In this document: piece after piece, positions 45,211-55,190 of the stretch | How the letters are laid out: each line of letters begins with the position of its first letter | How positions within the stretch are numbered: the first letter of the stretch is position 1 | DNA from: Clostridiaceae bacterium M8S5 | GTDB lineage: Bacteria; Bacillota; Clostridia; Tissierellales; MCWD3 | NCBI GenBank assembly: GCA_029227815.1 | Contig: CP118523.1 | Coordinates: 2,232,001-2,296,000, forward strand | Direction: 5' to 3' | Length of the DNA stretch: 64,000 nt | Program-made: the position numbers and the translations under genes | The notes under the pieces: model-generated | What the model was told of the DNA's origin: nothing | Database searches by the model: none | What the model saw: the letters and a program-made list of their open reading frames with translations, nothing else

Positions 45211-47223
45211 CTATTGAAACTCCTTTAATCTCTTGATTTCTTCATTACTCTTCCTTTGAATCATCCAGATATAGCAAAGTTCAAAACCAATAAATACAAT
45301 GAGTGTAAATCCTACCAATATAATAATGGCATAAATATTTGATGCCTTTGGAATAACAGAAAAAGTTCTTAACATCGACCAAATACCGAAAATTGAACTA
45401 ATTATTGCTACTGTAATAACCAAACCAAAATACCACCATATTTGCATGCTTGCTGACTTACACAACGATTTAATACTTGCCCCTAACATAAACAAGGTAG
45501 AATATCTATGTCTTGTACATCTTTGTTGCATAAGAAATTTCAATCCTAACAGTGTATTTGCAATAATAAGGAATAACACACCTAAATAAAGTGAGGTATA
45601 ACTTCCTGCAACTATATAAAACAACTGCCTTCCCATACTTGCAAGATAGCTTTCATAGTTTAAGCCCGATGTATTAAGTAACTCATCTACTTGATACATA
45701 GCCTGCATTAAACCTTCTTCACGAACAAAATCAGTATCTAAAACCATATTCCACCGTTTTTCCAAATTTCCAATTAACCTATTGTATAAATCATCTGGAA
45801 CTATCAAAGCATAAGAAATTGTAATAGCTCGATCTGCAACAAGATTGTTTGTATATAGTGTAGATTTCAATAAATATTGTTTGTCATCAATATCTATTGA
45901 AGGATTAGTTTCCAATGCTTTATTTAGTATATCATGAGAAGATGAAAAAATACCATTGGAATACATAGCAACTTCATTTTCTCTTAGTACTATAGTAGAT
46001 TTATTAGTAGATTCAAGCAATTTATTATAACTTGTAAGTGAAATAAAATATGGTCTATCATGATAAGATAAATCCTTTAATAGAGTTTCTGTTTTTGATT
46101 TTTTTTCCTTCAAAACCGCTTCTTCTAATCCTGTCCAAGAAAAAGCGTGTGTCCTTATATGTCCAATTTTCATCGGATAATAATCCTTCACATAGGGTTT
46201 CAACTCATCAGACATTAGCACTGAAACAATTTCTTCTTTTGATCCTTCAAAAGTGAAATCTACAGTTCTCTCTACTACACCTTGATTTAAAGTTGTAGAA
46301 ATACCAAAGGCAAAACAAACCACTGTCGACAAAATTAAAAGTGAAGATATAGCAAGAGAACTGAAATGATGTAAAACATTCTCCTGAAGTTGCCTCCCTG
46401 TAAATGTAAATAATCCAGTAGATAAACTACTTTTACGTCTTATTCTTGCTCCTATCAAGCTTCCCAATCCTCGAAACAGCATAAAAGTTCCACTGATTCC
46501 AGTTAACAATATTAGTACAAATATCAAAACATCAAGAGTAGGCAAATATAAAACTGCTAGTCCGTAAGCTACACATAATAAAATTATTCCAACCAGTAAA
46601 CTAATCCAACCCCATACAGGCGAAAGAATTCTTTGCAATTTTTCCTTTTGCTCATCCAGCAAATCCACTGGTTCCTTCTTGCTCATTCTTAAACTAAGAA
46701 TAAAAACAGCTAATAGCTGAACCATAATGAAACCAAATACCGTTAATCCTAGACCACTCCAAGAAATTCGAAACTGATGCCCAATGATACCCATTCCTAC
46801 AAGTTTAGCAGTTACTAAACTAATGATTTCTGTCAAAAATAAAGAAGTTGGTATTCCTATGAATAAAGCTACTAAACAATTCCACAATGTCTCACCCATA
46901 ATCATTGCAAACAACCTGCTTTGTTTCATCCCCATCATTAAATAAATTCCAAACTCATGGCAACGCCGTTGTAATTGGTACCTGTTAGCAAAATAAACCA
47001 AGAAAAATACGAAGAATAGAGAGGCTACATAAAGCACAGGAATCATTAACATAAGCTTAGCTACTGCATCACTCTCAACACTCTTTAGATACACCATAAC
47101 CTCCTGTTCGCCAAGAGAAAGAATTACATAAAAAGCAACAATAGAAATAACAAGTGAGGCAAAATAAATCCCATTTTCTTTTCGAATTTTACTACTATTT
47201 CGTTTGATTAAATTAAAGAACAT
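45211..47223 (-). CDS. bceB: BceB-type ABC transporter permease
   Basis: 670 residues from the ATG at 47223 (GGAGGGGG 8 bases upstream, inside the end of the ATPase gene; a GTG two codons earlier is possible). Ten membrane segments with the large extracellular domain (about 310-520) between helices 7 and 8 typical of BceB/FtsX-fold peptide-detoxification permeases. 'RCHEFGIYLMMGMKQSRLF' and 'CTRHRYSTLFMLGASIKSL' are the paired cytoplasmic coupling segments. It frees lipid II cycle intermediates from bacitracin-like antibiotics by family analogy. Confidence 0.9.
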   Translation of the reverse strand: MFFNLIKRNSSKIRKENGIYFASLVISIVAFYVILSLGEQEVMVYLKSVESDAVAKLMLMIPVLYVASLFFVFFLVYFANRYQLQRRCHEFGIYLMMGMKQSRLFAMIMGETLWNCLVALFIGIPTSLFLTEIISLVTAKLVGMGIIGHQFRISWSGLGLTVFGFIMVQLLAVFILSLRMSKKEPVDLLDEQKEKLQRILSPVWGWISLLVGIILLCVAYGLAVLYLPTLDVLIFVLILLTGISGTFMLFRGLGSLIGARIRRKSSLSTGLFTFTGRQLQENVLHHFSSLAISSLLILSTVVCFAFGISTTLNQGVVERTVDFTFEGSKEEIVSVLMSDELKPYVKDYYPMKIGHIRTHAFSWTGLEEAVLKEKKSKTETLLKDLSYHDRPYFISLTSYNKLLESTNKSTIVLRENEVAMYSNGIFSSSHDILNKALETNPSIDIDDKQYLLKSTLYTNNLVADRAITISYALIVPDDLYNRLIGNLEKRWNMVLDTDFVREEGLMQAMYQVDELLNTSGLNYESYLASMGRQLFYIVAGSYTSLYLGVLFLIIANTLLGLKFLMQQRCTRHRYSTLFMLGASIKSLCKSASMQIWWYFGLVITVAIISSIFGIWSMLRTFSVIPKASNIYAIIILVGFTLIVFIGFELCYIWMIQRKSNEEIKRLKEFQ

Positions 47224-47995
47224 TTGCACTGCCCCCTCCCAACTGTGCCATAACAGTTAAGATTCGTTCATAAAATGAATTTTTAGTTTCTCCAGGCACT
47301 TTCTTTCGAAGTTCATGAAAAATTACACCATCTTGTATAAATAAAATTCTTGAGCAGAAACTTGCTGCATTGGCATCATGAGTAACCATCAAAATTGTAG
47401 TCCCATCTGTCTGATTAATGGAAGATAATTCCCTCATCAAGGTTTTTGCATTTTTAGTATCCAAAGCACCTGTTGGTTCATCCGCTAGTACAATGCTTGG
47501 ATTAGAAATTAGTGATCTTGCTGCTGCAACTCTCTGCTTCTGACCTCCTGACATTTGAGAAGGAAATTTGTTTAATACCTCCTCAATATCAAACTGCTTT
47601 GCTAATTTTTGAAGTTGTTCCTCTTCCTTTTTGGGATTCTCTCCATGTATACACAATGGCAAAACGATATTTTCTCTAGCAGTTAAATTATCTAATAACT
47701 CAAATTCTTGAAACAGATATCCAATCTTACTCCCTCTATATTTAGCTAGCTGTGTTCCTCTAAATGAAGAAATATTCTGTTCCTCTAATAAAACTTGTCC
47801 ACTTGTTGGCTTAAGCATTGTTGCAATGCAATTAAGCAATGTCGTTTTGCCTGACCCACTTGCACCCATTATTCCAAGAAACTCTCCTGAAAAAACATCA
47901 AAAGTTATTCCCCTTAATGCAAGAGTTTCACTTTGTCCTTTACCATATACTTTATGTACTTCTTGAACACTGAGTAATTTATCTGAAATTTTCAT
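47213..47995 (-). CDS. bceA: BceA-type ABC transporter ATP-binding protein
   Basis: 260 residues. Walker A 'MGASGSGKTTLLNCIA', Q-loop 'YLFQEFELLDNLTARENI', signature 'MSGGQKQRVAAARSLI', Walker B 'SIVLADEPTGALD' and 'MVTHDANAASFC'. This is the MacB/LolD-like type seen in BceA. Its last codons overlap the start of the permease gene. AGGGAGGA precedes the ATG. It is first gene of the four-gene bce-like module. Confidence 0.93.
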   Translation of the reverse strand: MKISDKLLSVQEVHKVYGKGQSETLALRGITFDVFSGEFLGIMGASGSGKTTLLNCIATMLKPTSGQVLLEEQNISSFRGTQLAKYRGSKIGYLFQEFELLDNLTARENIVLPLCIHGENPKKEEEQLQKLAKQFDIEEVLNKFPSQMSGGQKQRVAAARSLISNPSIVLADEPTGALDTKNAKTLMRELSSINQTDGTTILMVTHDANAASFCSRILFIQDGVIFHELRKKVPGETKNSFYERILTVMAQLGGGSANVL

Positions 47996-48377
47996 ACATA
48001 TCCTCCCTATACATTTCTTATTAATACTATATAATAAAATTCAATTAATTAACACTTACAGTTGTTGTAAGGTTTGTGGCGAGAGGATTATGCGCTTCAT
48101 ATCTTTTAATTAAGCTAGACGTTGAATGCCCATAGAACGTTCCTATTTTATTATCAATAATTCATGACACTTATATTACTATATTTTCCAATCTACTAGA
48201 CCCATCCAATACGAGGTCTTTTTAAACGTTACATTTGGCTTAATAAAAACTATATCCTCTTTGTACCCTTTAGTCAGATATTCAGTTTCGGGTATTGAAG
48301 AATAATAATCAATAAAAGGATATAATATAGAAGATGTTGAAGCATTTAGTCTTTACTGCACTCTTAATACCAGTTTA
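47996..48377. other. Scrap region with coding fragments
   Basis: Minus-strand sequence near 48045-48160 translates to 'IGTFYGHSTSSLIKRYEAH', faintly like the C-terminal 'GHS...T..RY.H' region of tyrosine recombinases. The fragment at 48179-48352 is listed separately. No intact gene. Confidence 0.35.
48179..48352 (-). pseudogene. Gene fragment sharing a patch with the acyltransferase gene at 59 kb
   Basis: An open minus-strand stretch without start ('DYYSSIPETEYLTKGYKE', then 'DIVFIKPNVTFKK', then 'SYWMGLVDWKI' and stop). Its bases 48213-48269 match 59298-59353 in the hexapeptide acyltransferase gene at about 85-90%, with two exact 16-17 base strings, whereas the flanks differ. Family unknown. 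Confidence 0.45.
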
Positions 48378-49061
48378 CTATGATTTCATATATGCTAATA
48401 CATATGTAATTCCTATACAAATATTCATTGTAAAGTGAGCAATAATACAAGGAAATACACTTTTTGTTCTAATCAATGTCACTCCTAAAACAACCCCCGC
48501 TACAAAGGCCGTTACAAGCCCAGAAACACCATTATATATATGAAGTAGAGAAAAGCACAGAGCACATACTATAATTGTGACTTTCCAATTAATTATTTTG
48601 TTTAATTCAGACACTCCAAAACCTCTAAAAATAAGTTCTTCTATTATTGGCGCTACTGTTATGCTCCCAATAAAATAAATCATCCCATTAGCATTACTAC
48701 TCTTTTGTAATTCTACTAATCCCAAAATATTGGGTAAAAAATTAAGAGCACCAAAACATACTAAGCCTACAATTAATCCTATTAAACATTTACTCACAGA
48801 TAACTCCTTTAGCGATACACCAATCTGATTCCATGAGATAGTATTTTTTTTCATATACATCCACATCAAAATAAAAACTAAAAAATGATTAAATATTAGT
48901 ATGTAAGCTATACCATTCAATATACTTTGATTAATCATAGCTAAATCACCTTTGTAAATAATCCACATAACTAACCCGTATAGAAAAGGACTCAAAAAAG
49001 TTAGAATCATTGGTGACAGAAGGATTAAAAATATTCCAATCAATTTCTTTTTACTAATCAT
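48378..49061 (-). CDS. CPBP-family intramembrane protease (Abi-type)
   Basis: 227 residues from the ATG at 49061, fixed by GGAGGTG upstream; the frame is open 23 codons further without a site. About seven or eight membrane helices. The CPBP signature is complete: 'PIIEELIFRGFGVSEL' (EEXXXR), then 'CALCFSLLHIYNG' (FxxxH) and 'IAHFTMNICIG' (H..N). Such proteases process prenylated or bacteriocin peptides, or give bacteriocin immunity. It stands next to the bce-like module, which also deals with peptide antibiotics. Confidence 0.88.
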   Translation of the reverse strand: MISKKKLIGIFLILLSPMILTFLSPFLYGLVMWIIYKGDLAMINQSILNGIAYILIFNHFLVFILMWMYMKKNTISWNQIGVSLKELSVSKCLIGLIVGLVCFGALNFLPNILGLVELQKSSNANGMIYFIGSITVAPIIEELIFRGFGVSELNKIINWKVTIIVCALCFSLLHIYNGVSGLVTAFVAGVVLGVTLIRTKSVFPCIIAHFTMNICIGITYVLAYMKS

Positions 49062-49685
49062 GCAACTTTCACCTCCAAACAATACATTATATTTTTGCTT
49101 TGTTGATTTTCTTATTACCCTTAAACACATACCCTAAATGATGATTCAATATCTCTAGCTACTCTATTCTCAACGTATTATTGAATAAATATGTATTACT
49201 ATTAATCCAACCACACCTACAAATATTGTATACCTATAAATACCCATTATCAATAAGAGATGCTGTCGAAAATTGTCACTTTAACTTATTTTACATACTT
49301 TAATTTTCACTACACTATACACCCTAACACCATAAAAATAGCCCAAAGTTCAACTGAACCTTATGGCCATTTTCCCACTATCATATAATTATATTTTATT
49401 TCCCTTTAAAATAAAATTTTAAAGAGACTCATATAGAGCCTCTTTAATAAATTAATTAATATTAATAGTGTATTCCTTTGGCAGATTAATCTGGAGCACC
49501 GTTACCCTTCATAACTATTTAATTCTAGTCTGATCATTACTTTCAAAAATAGGAACTATAAACAATCCGTTAACTACAGACTTTCCATTTAGCACTGACT
49601 ACAGTCTCACCGGTATCATTGAAGTCCTCATCTCCATTTAATCAATAAATGGCTACCAATACTAATTATTTGAATTACTTTTGGA
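49062..49685. other. Spacer with a possible IS end and a hairpin
   Basis: 'gatgctgtcgaaaattgtc' near 49.26 kb resembles the end of the IS1182-type remnant at 32.3 kb, and a hairpin ('aaaatagcc' with 'ggccatttt', 49334-49374) follows as in that element. Near 49.6 kb the minus strand encodes 'NGDEDFNDTGETVVSAKW', perhaps a lost C-terminal domain of the following secreted protein. Confidence 0.4.
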
Positions 49686-50723
49686 TCATGGAGTAAAATT
49701 GACATTATAGCTACTACTTTTAGTTATTATGTAATCTCCATAACTACGGTTAAAGCCTGATGTATTATTCATATCTGCTACTTTTTTGAATCCATTCATA
49801 ACTGTATTGCTACTTATAGAAGGATAACCACTTGGTACACTTCCTCTAAATGCAGTATTAATAGCTGCTGCATAATCTGCTGTGGTATTAGGGCTTGATA
49901 AAGTCTTTATATTATCATATAACCACATGAATCCTCCCTGTATGGACCCATTATTCCATCCTTGTAGCTTTGCTTTGACTTGTGCAGCAGAATCTCCACT
50001 ACTACCATGTATACACCATAGGCCAGGTATTACATCCATTCCCATATAATTTGCCCATGTGTCTGGATTATTACCTGCTCCACCTGCGTAACACTGTAAA
50101 TAAACTCTGTCACATATGTTTCCTAAACCATCTTTAACTGCCTTCCAATATGGTTTATTGGTGTATGGACATAATGTTACCTTCATCCCCATATCATTGC
50201 ACATTTTACCAAATTTTACTGACGATGCTACATCATACGTTTTTTCGTCGTCATAGTTAACAGCATCAGATCCAGTTGCATTCTTTAGAGCTAAAAAGTT
50301 TTTGTATAAAACTGTATCAGAACCAGTTCCATATTTATTAATTAAATTCTTAATACTATTAAATGCATCACTTCCCCATGCTCCAACACTAATTTCTATC
50401 CTGTTAACAGATGTAGTTCCTTGTTTTAATGATGCCCAATCAGTTATCCACGATGCTTCACCAACAAACTTACCATCTTTACAAACTAGTGTATCGTTTA
50501 AATAAAGATCCCCATCATCCCGTACATGCACTGCCCATATCATAACCGTATTGAATCCTGATGCCTTGATATCATTCATTACTTTTTGACCTCCATTAAC
50601 AAAAGGTCCTCCTCCGTAGATAGCTGAAATAGGGTCAGTTGTAGCGTTACCTTCAGTATTGACAATAAACATCGGACTCAATACTAGACATAAAATGATA
50701 AAAATTGAAACTTTTCTCTTCAT
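49686..50723 (-). CDS. Secreted TIM-barrel protein, GH18-like
   Basis: 345 residues with a Sec signal peptide ('RKVSIFIILCLVLSPMFIV', cleavage probably near residue 26-28) and AGGGAGG before the ATG. The mature part reads like a small glycosidase-type barrel: 'YGGGPFVNGGQKVMNDI', 'NRIEISVGAWGSDAF', 'SDAVNYDDEKTYDV' (acidic pair at a strand end, as in GH18), 'RVYLQCYAGGAGNNPDTW' and 'GGFMWLYDNI'. The C-terminus stops abruptly after 'YNVNFTP', and coding-like sequence follows downstream, so a carbohydrate-binding or other domain may have been lost. Substrate unknown. Confidence 0.6.
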   Translation of the reverse strand: MKRKVSIFIILCLVLSPMFIVNTEGNATTDPISAIYGGGPFVNGGQKVMNDIKASGFNTVMIWAVHVRDDGDLYLNDTLVCKDGKFVGEASWITDWASLKQGTTSVNRIEISVGAWGSDAFNSIKNLINKYGTGSDTVLYKNFLALKNATGSDAVNYDDEKTYDVASSVKFGKMCNDMGMKVTLCPYTNKPYWKAVKDGLGNICDRVYLQCYAGGAGNNPDTWANYMGMDVIPGLWCIHGSSGDSAAQVKAKLQGWNNGSIQGGFMWLYDNIKTLSSPNTTADYAAAINTAFRGSVPSGYPSISSNTVMNGFKKVADMNNTSGFNRSYGDYIITKSSSYNVNFTP

Positions 50724-51322
50724 ATGATTCCTCCCTAAAAAATATTAATGTTCCGTTACCTTTATTATTTTATGCCTCAAAATTCATAATATGTTATTTA
50801 TATCAACTGCACAAAAAAACTCTTTAGCTTATTAAGTAATATAGTTTCTCACTCCCAATATACAAAATTGTCTTTATATCTTCTTGATATAATATTTATC
50901 CATAGCTCATTAGGATATAACTTAGGAAACCATAATATCAGTATGTTTTGATATTGACATACATTATTCACCACTCTCTATGCTATTAATGCAATACTTA
51001 CAATCAAAAGGGACGATTCTTATAATTGGTAATATTTAGTCTGTTCATTCAATAAAATAATTACATCAATTTTCCATAATATTTACTTTATCCAAACAAA
51101 AAACATGACCAAAGCCATGCATCTTTATGATCTATTAAAACAATTCTTATTCTTGTGTTTAATATCAACTTTCCTTCATAAAATATATACCTAAATTTTC
51201 TCTTTACTTTCGTGGTTTATTTTATAAAAAAATCTTTTATATATTTTTTTACGCTCTTGATATTTAACTATCTCCATTAATTTAATATCCCAACATTTAT
51301 TGTAAGATTGTATCCTCCTATT
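50724..51322. other. Spacer with one short repeat
   Basis: AT-rich. Contains the short repeat copy at 51089-51128. Presumably carries the promoter of the secreted protein gene near 50.75-50.9 kb; no box can be assigned. No gene seen. Confidence 0.45.
51089..51128 (-). repeat. Sigma-tail/terminator repeat, copy 4 (terminator only)
   Basis: Only the 'tatccaaacaaa' flank and the hairpin ('catgaccaaagccatgcat') remain. The coding part is gone. It lies downstream of the TraX-like gene and may now act as its terminator. Confidence 0.6.
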
Positions 51323-52174
51323 TTAAGTTAATAAATAGTTCTTTATAAAATACAATACTATTATATGGGCTGGATAAAATATATAAAATAAATATTTCAA
51401 TCCTTTACCTTTTTTGTGGTTATATCGATTAATAAAAATCAATGAAAAAATCATCATCCATTGTGAATATCCATATAGCAATCCTGTGTCACTTATAAAC
51501 AAAGGATTTATTCCAGAAACCACCCTGCATATAGAAGTAAAAGTGGCACATACTACGGCATTTAATCTATTGAACTTATATGCAATTACTTTTAAAATAT
51601 ATGTATTATATCCAACTAATAATATACACGTCAATATAATGTAAGCAATATTAAACTTCTTTTTAGCATCTTTAAAAATATACATCATAACTCCAATTAT
51701 AATAAAAAATACTCCTCCCTCTAAATCAAATATATTTAGAAGTACTGTAGATATAAAAACAAATGATTTAGTTTTTATATCTGCTGTAAATATCAATACT
51801 ACAATAAATATAGATGTCACTACTTGTAATAATATAAATGCCTTAAGATACTTTTTAGCATCTTTTTCTTTGTTTTCTATTTTTTCTATTATAAATAGTA
51901 TCATAGTAATAATCACTAATGATTTTATAAAATTAAAATCAGGACTTATAAAATAATTTATAATCGCCATAATCACATTAAGTACATAAAGTCTAAAAAT
52001 ATATCTATATCTATTTTTAGTCTTAGTGAAACCAATGATACAACAATAGATAAAAAGAGGTGCCGATATTCTTCCAATCCAATGAAATAAATATGGGCTA
52101 CCATGAAAAAAAATCCATGTGTGATCTAAAAACATTGCTATAAGTGCTATAAGTTTTAATGTCGTAATACTCAT
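51323..52174 (-). CDS. TraX-family membrane protein
   Basis: 283 residues from the ATG at 52174 (AGGAGGACAAA upstream); the open frame extends 17 codons more without a site. About nine membrane helices. The start, 'TTLKLIALIAMFLDHTWIFF' (L..iA...M..DH), and 'WIGRISAPLFIYCCIIGF' are the TraX signature. In F plasmid TraX acetylates pilin, but chromosomal Firmicute members are probably acyltransferases of surface components. No conjugation genes are near. Repeat copy 4 lies downstream. Confidence 0.85.
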   Translation of the reverse strand: MSITTLKLIALIAMFLDHTWIFFHGSPYLFHWIGRISAPLFIYCCIIGFTKTKNRYRYIFRLYVLNVIMAIINYFISPDFNFIKSLVIITMILFIIEKIENKEKDAKKYLKAFILLQVVTSIFIVVLIFTADIKTKSFVFISTVLLNIFDLEGGVFFIIIGVMMYIFKDAKKKFNIAYIILTCILLVGYNTYILKVIAYKFNRLNAVVCATFTSICRVVSGINPLFISDTGLLYGYSQWMMIFSLIFINRYNHKKGKGLKYLFYIFYPAHIIVLYFIKNYLLT

Positions 52175-52499
52175 TTCATTTTGTCCTCCTAAATATATAT
52201 AGTGTAGCACGCACACCCTACACACCTGATTTTGCTATATTTATACACAGACTACATGTAATTAATATAGTAAATATTTAAATTAAATTCTTATAGTTTA
52301 GTAATCATTTTAAGAATGCTATGCATACTACTTTTCCTTTTTTTGCTAGCCATCCAATGGCTACTGACTACAAATAATTAAAGTTATACCTTACCATGAT
52401 GCCTGCCCACCAAATCAAATAATTTGTCGACTATTATTAAGTTTCTATGTAGTTAATTTACAATATAAGGATGAAAACTAAAAGGTATGCATATAATTG
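52175..52499. other. AT-rich spacer
   Basis: No gene, repeat or hairpin of note seen. Confidence 0.5.
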
Positions 52500-52928
52500 T
52501 TAGGCCTCATCCTCTATAAAAGAAAGTATATCTTTATCTATTTCATAGACACCCCAATATGGCTGTTCTATATACCATTTTGAGTTTTCTTGATAAATAA
52601 ATGAGGTGTAAATCCTACTACTATCTTCTTCAATAAAATTTACTATATAATATTCTTTAACAGTAGGTACATCGTGCACAGATAAGATTCTTGTTGCTTT
52701 AGCATTAAGAAAACACTCTGCAATTACTTTGATTGTTTCATTATCAGTATATTTTATATGTAAATCATTTTTTGATATTTCTATTACAGTTATTTTTTCA
52801 ATATCAGGAAATTGTATAGATTCAGCCTTTGGAAAAAAATCGTTATATAATTTTATTGCACCTATAGCTATTACAAGAACCAAAACAACTATAGAAAAAC
52901 CAAGCCATCTTAATGTTGTTTTTTTCAT
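52500..52928 (-). CDS. Membrane-anchored hypothetical protein (DUF5301-like)
   Basis: 142 residues. A single N-terminal helix (about 8-27, 'LGFSIVVLVLVIAIGAIKL') anchors a small external domain rich in beta strands ('IEKITVIEISKNDLHIKYT', 'EYYIVNFIEEDSSRIYTSF'). It resembles DUF5301 proteins of Clostridia, in which the sequence 'f....I..I.i' follows the anchor; I cannot confirm it. GGAGGG site before the ATG. It stands alone. Confidence 0.6.
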   Translation of the reverse strand: MKKTTLRWLGFSIVVLVLVIAIGAIKLYNDFFPKAESIQFPDIEKITVIEISKNDLHIKYTDNETIKVIAECFLNAKATRILSVHDVPTVKEYYIVNFIEEDSSRIYTSFIYQENSKWYIEQPYWGVYEIDKDILSFIEDEA

Positions 52929-53411
52929 TGTTTCCCTCCAAGTATAATAAAAATTTCTTTACATCTTAACATTTTACAATTGAGTATTTTACATTTTTTC
53001 ATACATCTTACCCTTAGTATCTCTTATTGCTCCTTTTCTTCTTCAAGCTCCTTAATCATTTTATCTTATCCATTATAATAAATTTTTTTATTTATTTAGC
53101 CTTTGATTCATTTCCTTTCTCACTTATTTTTGTCGTAAATCTTCTATCCTGTTCTTAATTCTTATATAAGAATGTACTCTACACTCCACTTTCCTAAAAA
53201 TGCTATTAAAATTAACTTTTTTACATTAAGAGAAAGATTTCGCTTTATCAACCTTTTCTAATATCATTTTTATTTTCTCCTGTGCATGTTTCTTTAATCC
53301 TTTAGTATTATCAACCATTATACTAACTCCGTTCTTGATTTACTTCCCTTATTCCAAAATAAATTTCCTATAGTACAACGTTTTTGCTAAAAAATCATAT
53401 TTACATTGTTA
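52929..53411. other. Spacer with a transposon-gene fragment
   Basis: Contains the DUF6262-like fragment (53226-53318). At about 53.03-53.07 kb the minus strand encodes 'IKELEEEKEQ', possibly the end of the same protein. Otherwise AT-rich. Confidence 0.4.
53226..53318 (-). pseudogene. N-terminal fragment of a TnpC/DUF6262-like protein
   Basis: 30 codons beginning 'MVDNTKGLKKHAQEKIKMI' then 'LEKVDKAKSFS' and a stop. The N-terminal 'NTKGLK..AQEK...EKVDKA' pattern is typical of TnpC/DUF6262 proteins of Tn554-like transposons. Too short to be functional, so a scrap of such an element. Confidence 0.5.
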
Positions 53412-54005
53412 TTAATTAACCATTCTCATACGGAACTCATACTGTGATACTATATTATTTCTAAAATAAATAGTAAAAAATGGTCCTCCTTGTTTTGAAT
53501 GTAAAGTAATATGTTTTTCTTCTTCGTTTCTTATTCCTACATTACCTGTAGGTTCCCATTGGTCTGTATCATATATTGTTCCATAGAACTCTCCATAGTC
53601 ACTTTTTTTCCAATCTTTTTCTTGAGGAAATTTAGAAAGTACTTCTTCAAATTTATCTCCAATCTTTATGCCTCTAGGCCCTTCGTGCTTTCCATATACA
53701 GTAATCACTTCTGGTGTTTTTGACTCGAACCAATCATAATATAAATACTCAACACCATCATCACAATAAGTTGTCCATCCCTCTGGCTCATCATCTTTTT
53801 TCTTGAAATCTTCTTTTTCCATTTGCTCTTTTGTCCAATCAGAACGAAGTAATTTAAATTCGTATATTTCTTTAGCTATAAATATTTTCGCTTTTTTATT
53901 TTCACTTGTCACTTTGTCTTTGTTTACGTTGCCATTACAAGAACATACTATTAAATGTGTAATTATCACTATCATAATTATTGAAGTCTTTTTCCATTTT
54001 TTCAT
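53412..54005 (-). CDS. Hypothetical lipoprotein
   Basis: 197 residues. The signal sequence ends in a lipobox 'LIVCSCNGN' (two Cys; the lipidated one is probably C23). The mature part has a charged linker, then a compact domain with Trp and Tyr ('EGWTTYCDDGVEYLYYDWF', 'PRGIKIGDKFEEVLSKFP', 'ITLHSKQGGPFFTIYF'). 'GIKIGDKFEEVL.KFP' recalls the BLIP/SmpA-type motif found in many small lipoproteins. GGAGGG before the ATG. Function unknown. Confidence 0.7.
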   Translation of the reverse strand: MKKWKKTSIIMIVIITHLIVCSCNGNVNKDKVTSENKKAKIFIAKEIYEFKLLRSDWTKEQMEKEDFKKKDDEPEGWTTYCDDGVEYLYYDWFESKTPEVITVYGKHEGPRGIKIGDKFEEVLSKFPQEKDWKKSDYGEFYGTIYDTDQWEPTGNVGIRNEEEKHITLHSKQGGPFFTIYFRNNIVSQYEFRMRMVN

Positions 54006-54187
54006 ATTTAACCCTCCAGATTCGTATAATTTGATTATAATATTTATGTGCTAATTACTCTAGTCAAGTAGTCTTACCATTCTCTTTAAATTATCTTAAA
54101 ATATTTAATTTTTTCCTACCTAATTATTTATATAATATTTTTTTATAATCCACTTTTTTTAACTATTCATTTTATTTATATACCTCT

Positions 54188-55039
54188 TCATAATATTAAA
54201 TATCCGGAATATGCTGTAATCACCAAACCTTCATGCTGATAAAAATTTAGAGAATTAGAATTACTACTTAGACAATATAAATATGGTAACTCTTTTTGTG
54301 ATTGTAAAATATGTATAATTGCATGTCTCAACAATTGCTTTCCAAATCCCTTCCCTTGTTTATCAACTGCAACTGCTATTAATTCTATTTCTGCTCCACT
54401 TAATATATATGCACCCACAACAATATTATTTTCAATCATCATACAACACTCGCCTTCCTTGGCTTTTTTCATCCACTCATTGATATAATTATCTCTATTA
54501 TTTAAAAATACTGCTTCAGTTGGATCATCAAAAGTGTGGGCTAATGCTTTATCAAGCATAGTGCATGTATCAATAATATACCTTTCCTCAAAAGGAATAA
54601 TTGTCACATTACTCATCTGCTTGTAGTAGACATTATTAATATTTTTATGTATTGCTGTAAATTCGTAGACCTCTGGCCCCTTTTTTTTCCATTTTATTTT
54701 ATCAAATAGAAACCCTTCTAGCTTTTTATTTCTTGGTGAATACCAAATACTTATATTATAATTAGTTCTAAGCTTAGTACTTTTAATAAGGTTTAATAAT
54801 TCACTCTCAAGCTCGTCTGGCATATCTGTATTAAAACCTATTTGTATATGAATCTTATCATCATATGAATACATACAATATATACCAGTTGTATCTTTAT
54901 GTGAATAATATAAACATTGTTTATCAACTATTTTACTATCTTCAAATATATCTTTTTCTCCTTTATCAATAGCTGCTATAATTTCTTTCGCATTAGCTTC
55001 TTCATTTTTATTTTTAAATGGTCTAAAGTTCATTTTCAT
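54188..55039 (-). CDS. GNAT-family acetyltransferase
   Basis: 283 residues. The C-terminal third is a GNAT domain: 'CCMMIENNIVVGAYILSG', then 'IELIAVAVDKQGKGFGKQLL' with the (Q)GKGFG acetyl-CoA loop, then 'YLYCLSSNSNSLNFYQHEGL'. The N-terminal 150 residues form a further divergent domain, as in double-GNAT proteins. GGGGGGAG site upstream. Substrate unknown. Stands alone on the minus strand. Confidence 0.85.
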   Translation of the reverse strand: MKMNFRPFKNKNEEANAKEIIAAIDKGEKDIFEDSKIVDKQCLYYSHKDTTGIYCMYSYDDKIHIQIGFNTDMPDELESELLNLIKSTKLRTNYNISIWYSPRNKKLEGFLFDKIKWKKKGPEVYEFTAIHKNINNVYYKQMSNVTIIPFEERYIIDTCTMLDKALAHTFDDPTEAVFLNNRDNYINEWMKKAKEGECCMMIENNIVVGAYILSGAEIELIAVAVDKQGKGFGKQLLRHAIIHILQSQKELPYLYCLSSNSNSLNFYQHEGLVITAYSGYLIL

Positions 55040-55190
55040 TACTACTCCCCCCGTTAATTTTTGATTACAAGATTACCCTTTTTTAAAGAAGGCGTATCTT
55101 CAAATATTTAAGTGAATATTATTATATGAAATTAAAAAAACACATCAATTTATACCTAAATTGACGTGGTTTTATTTATGTATCAGTAAT

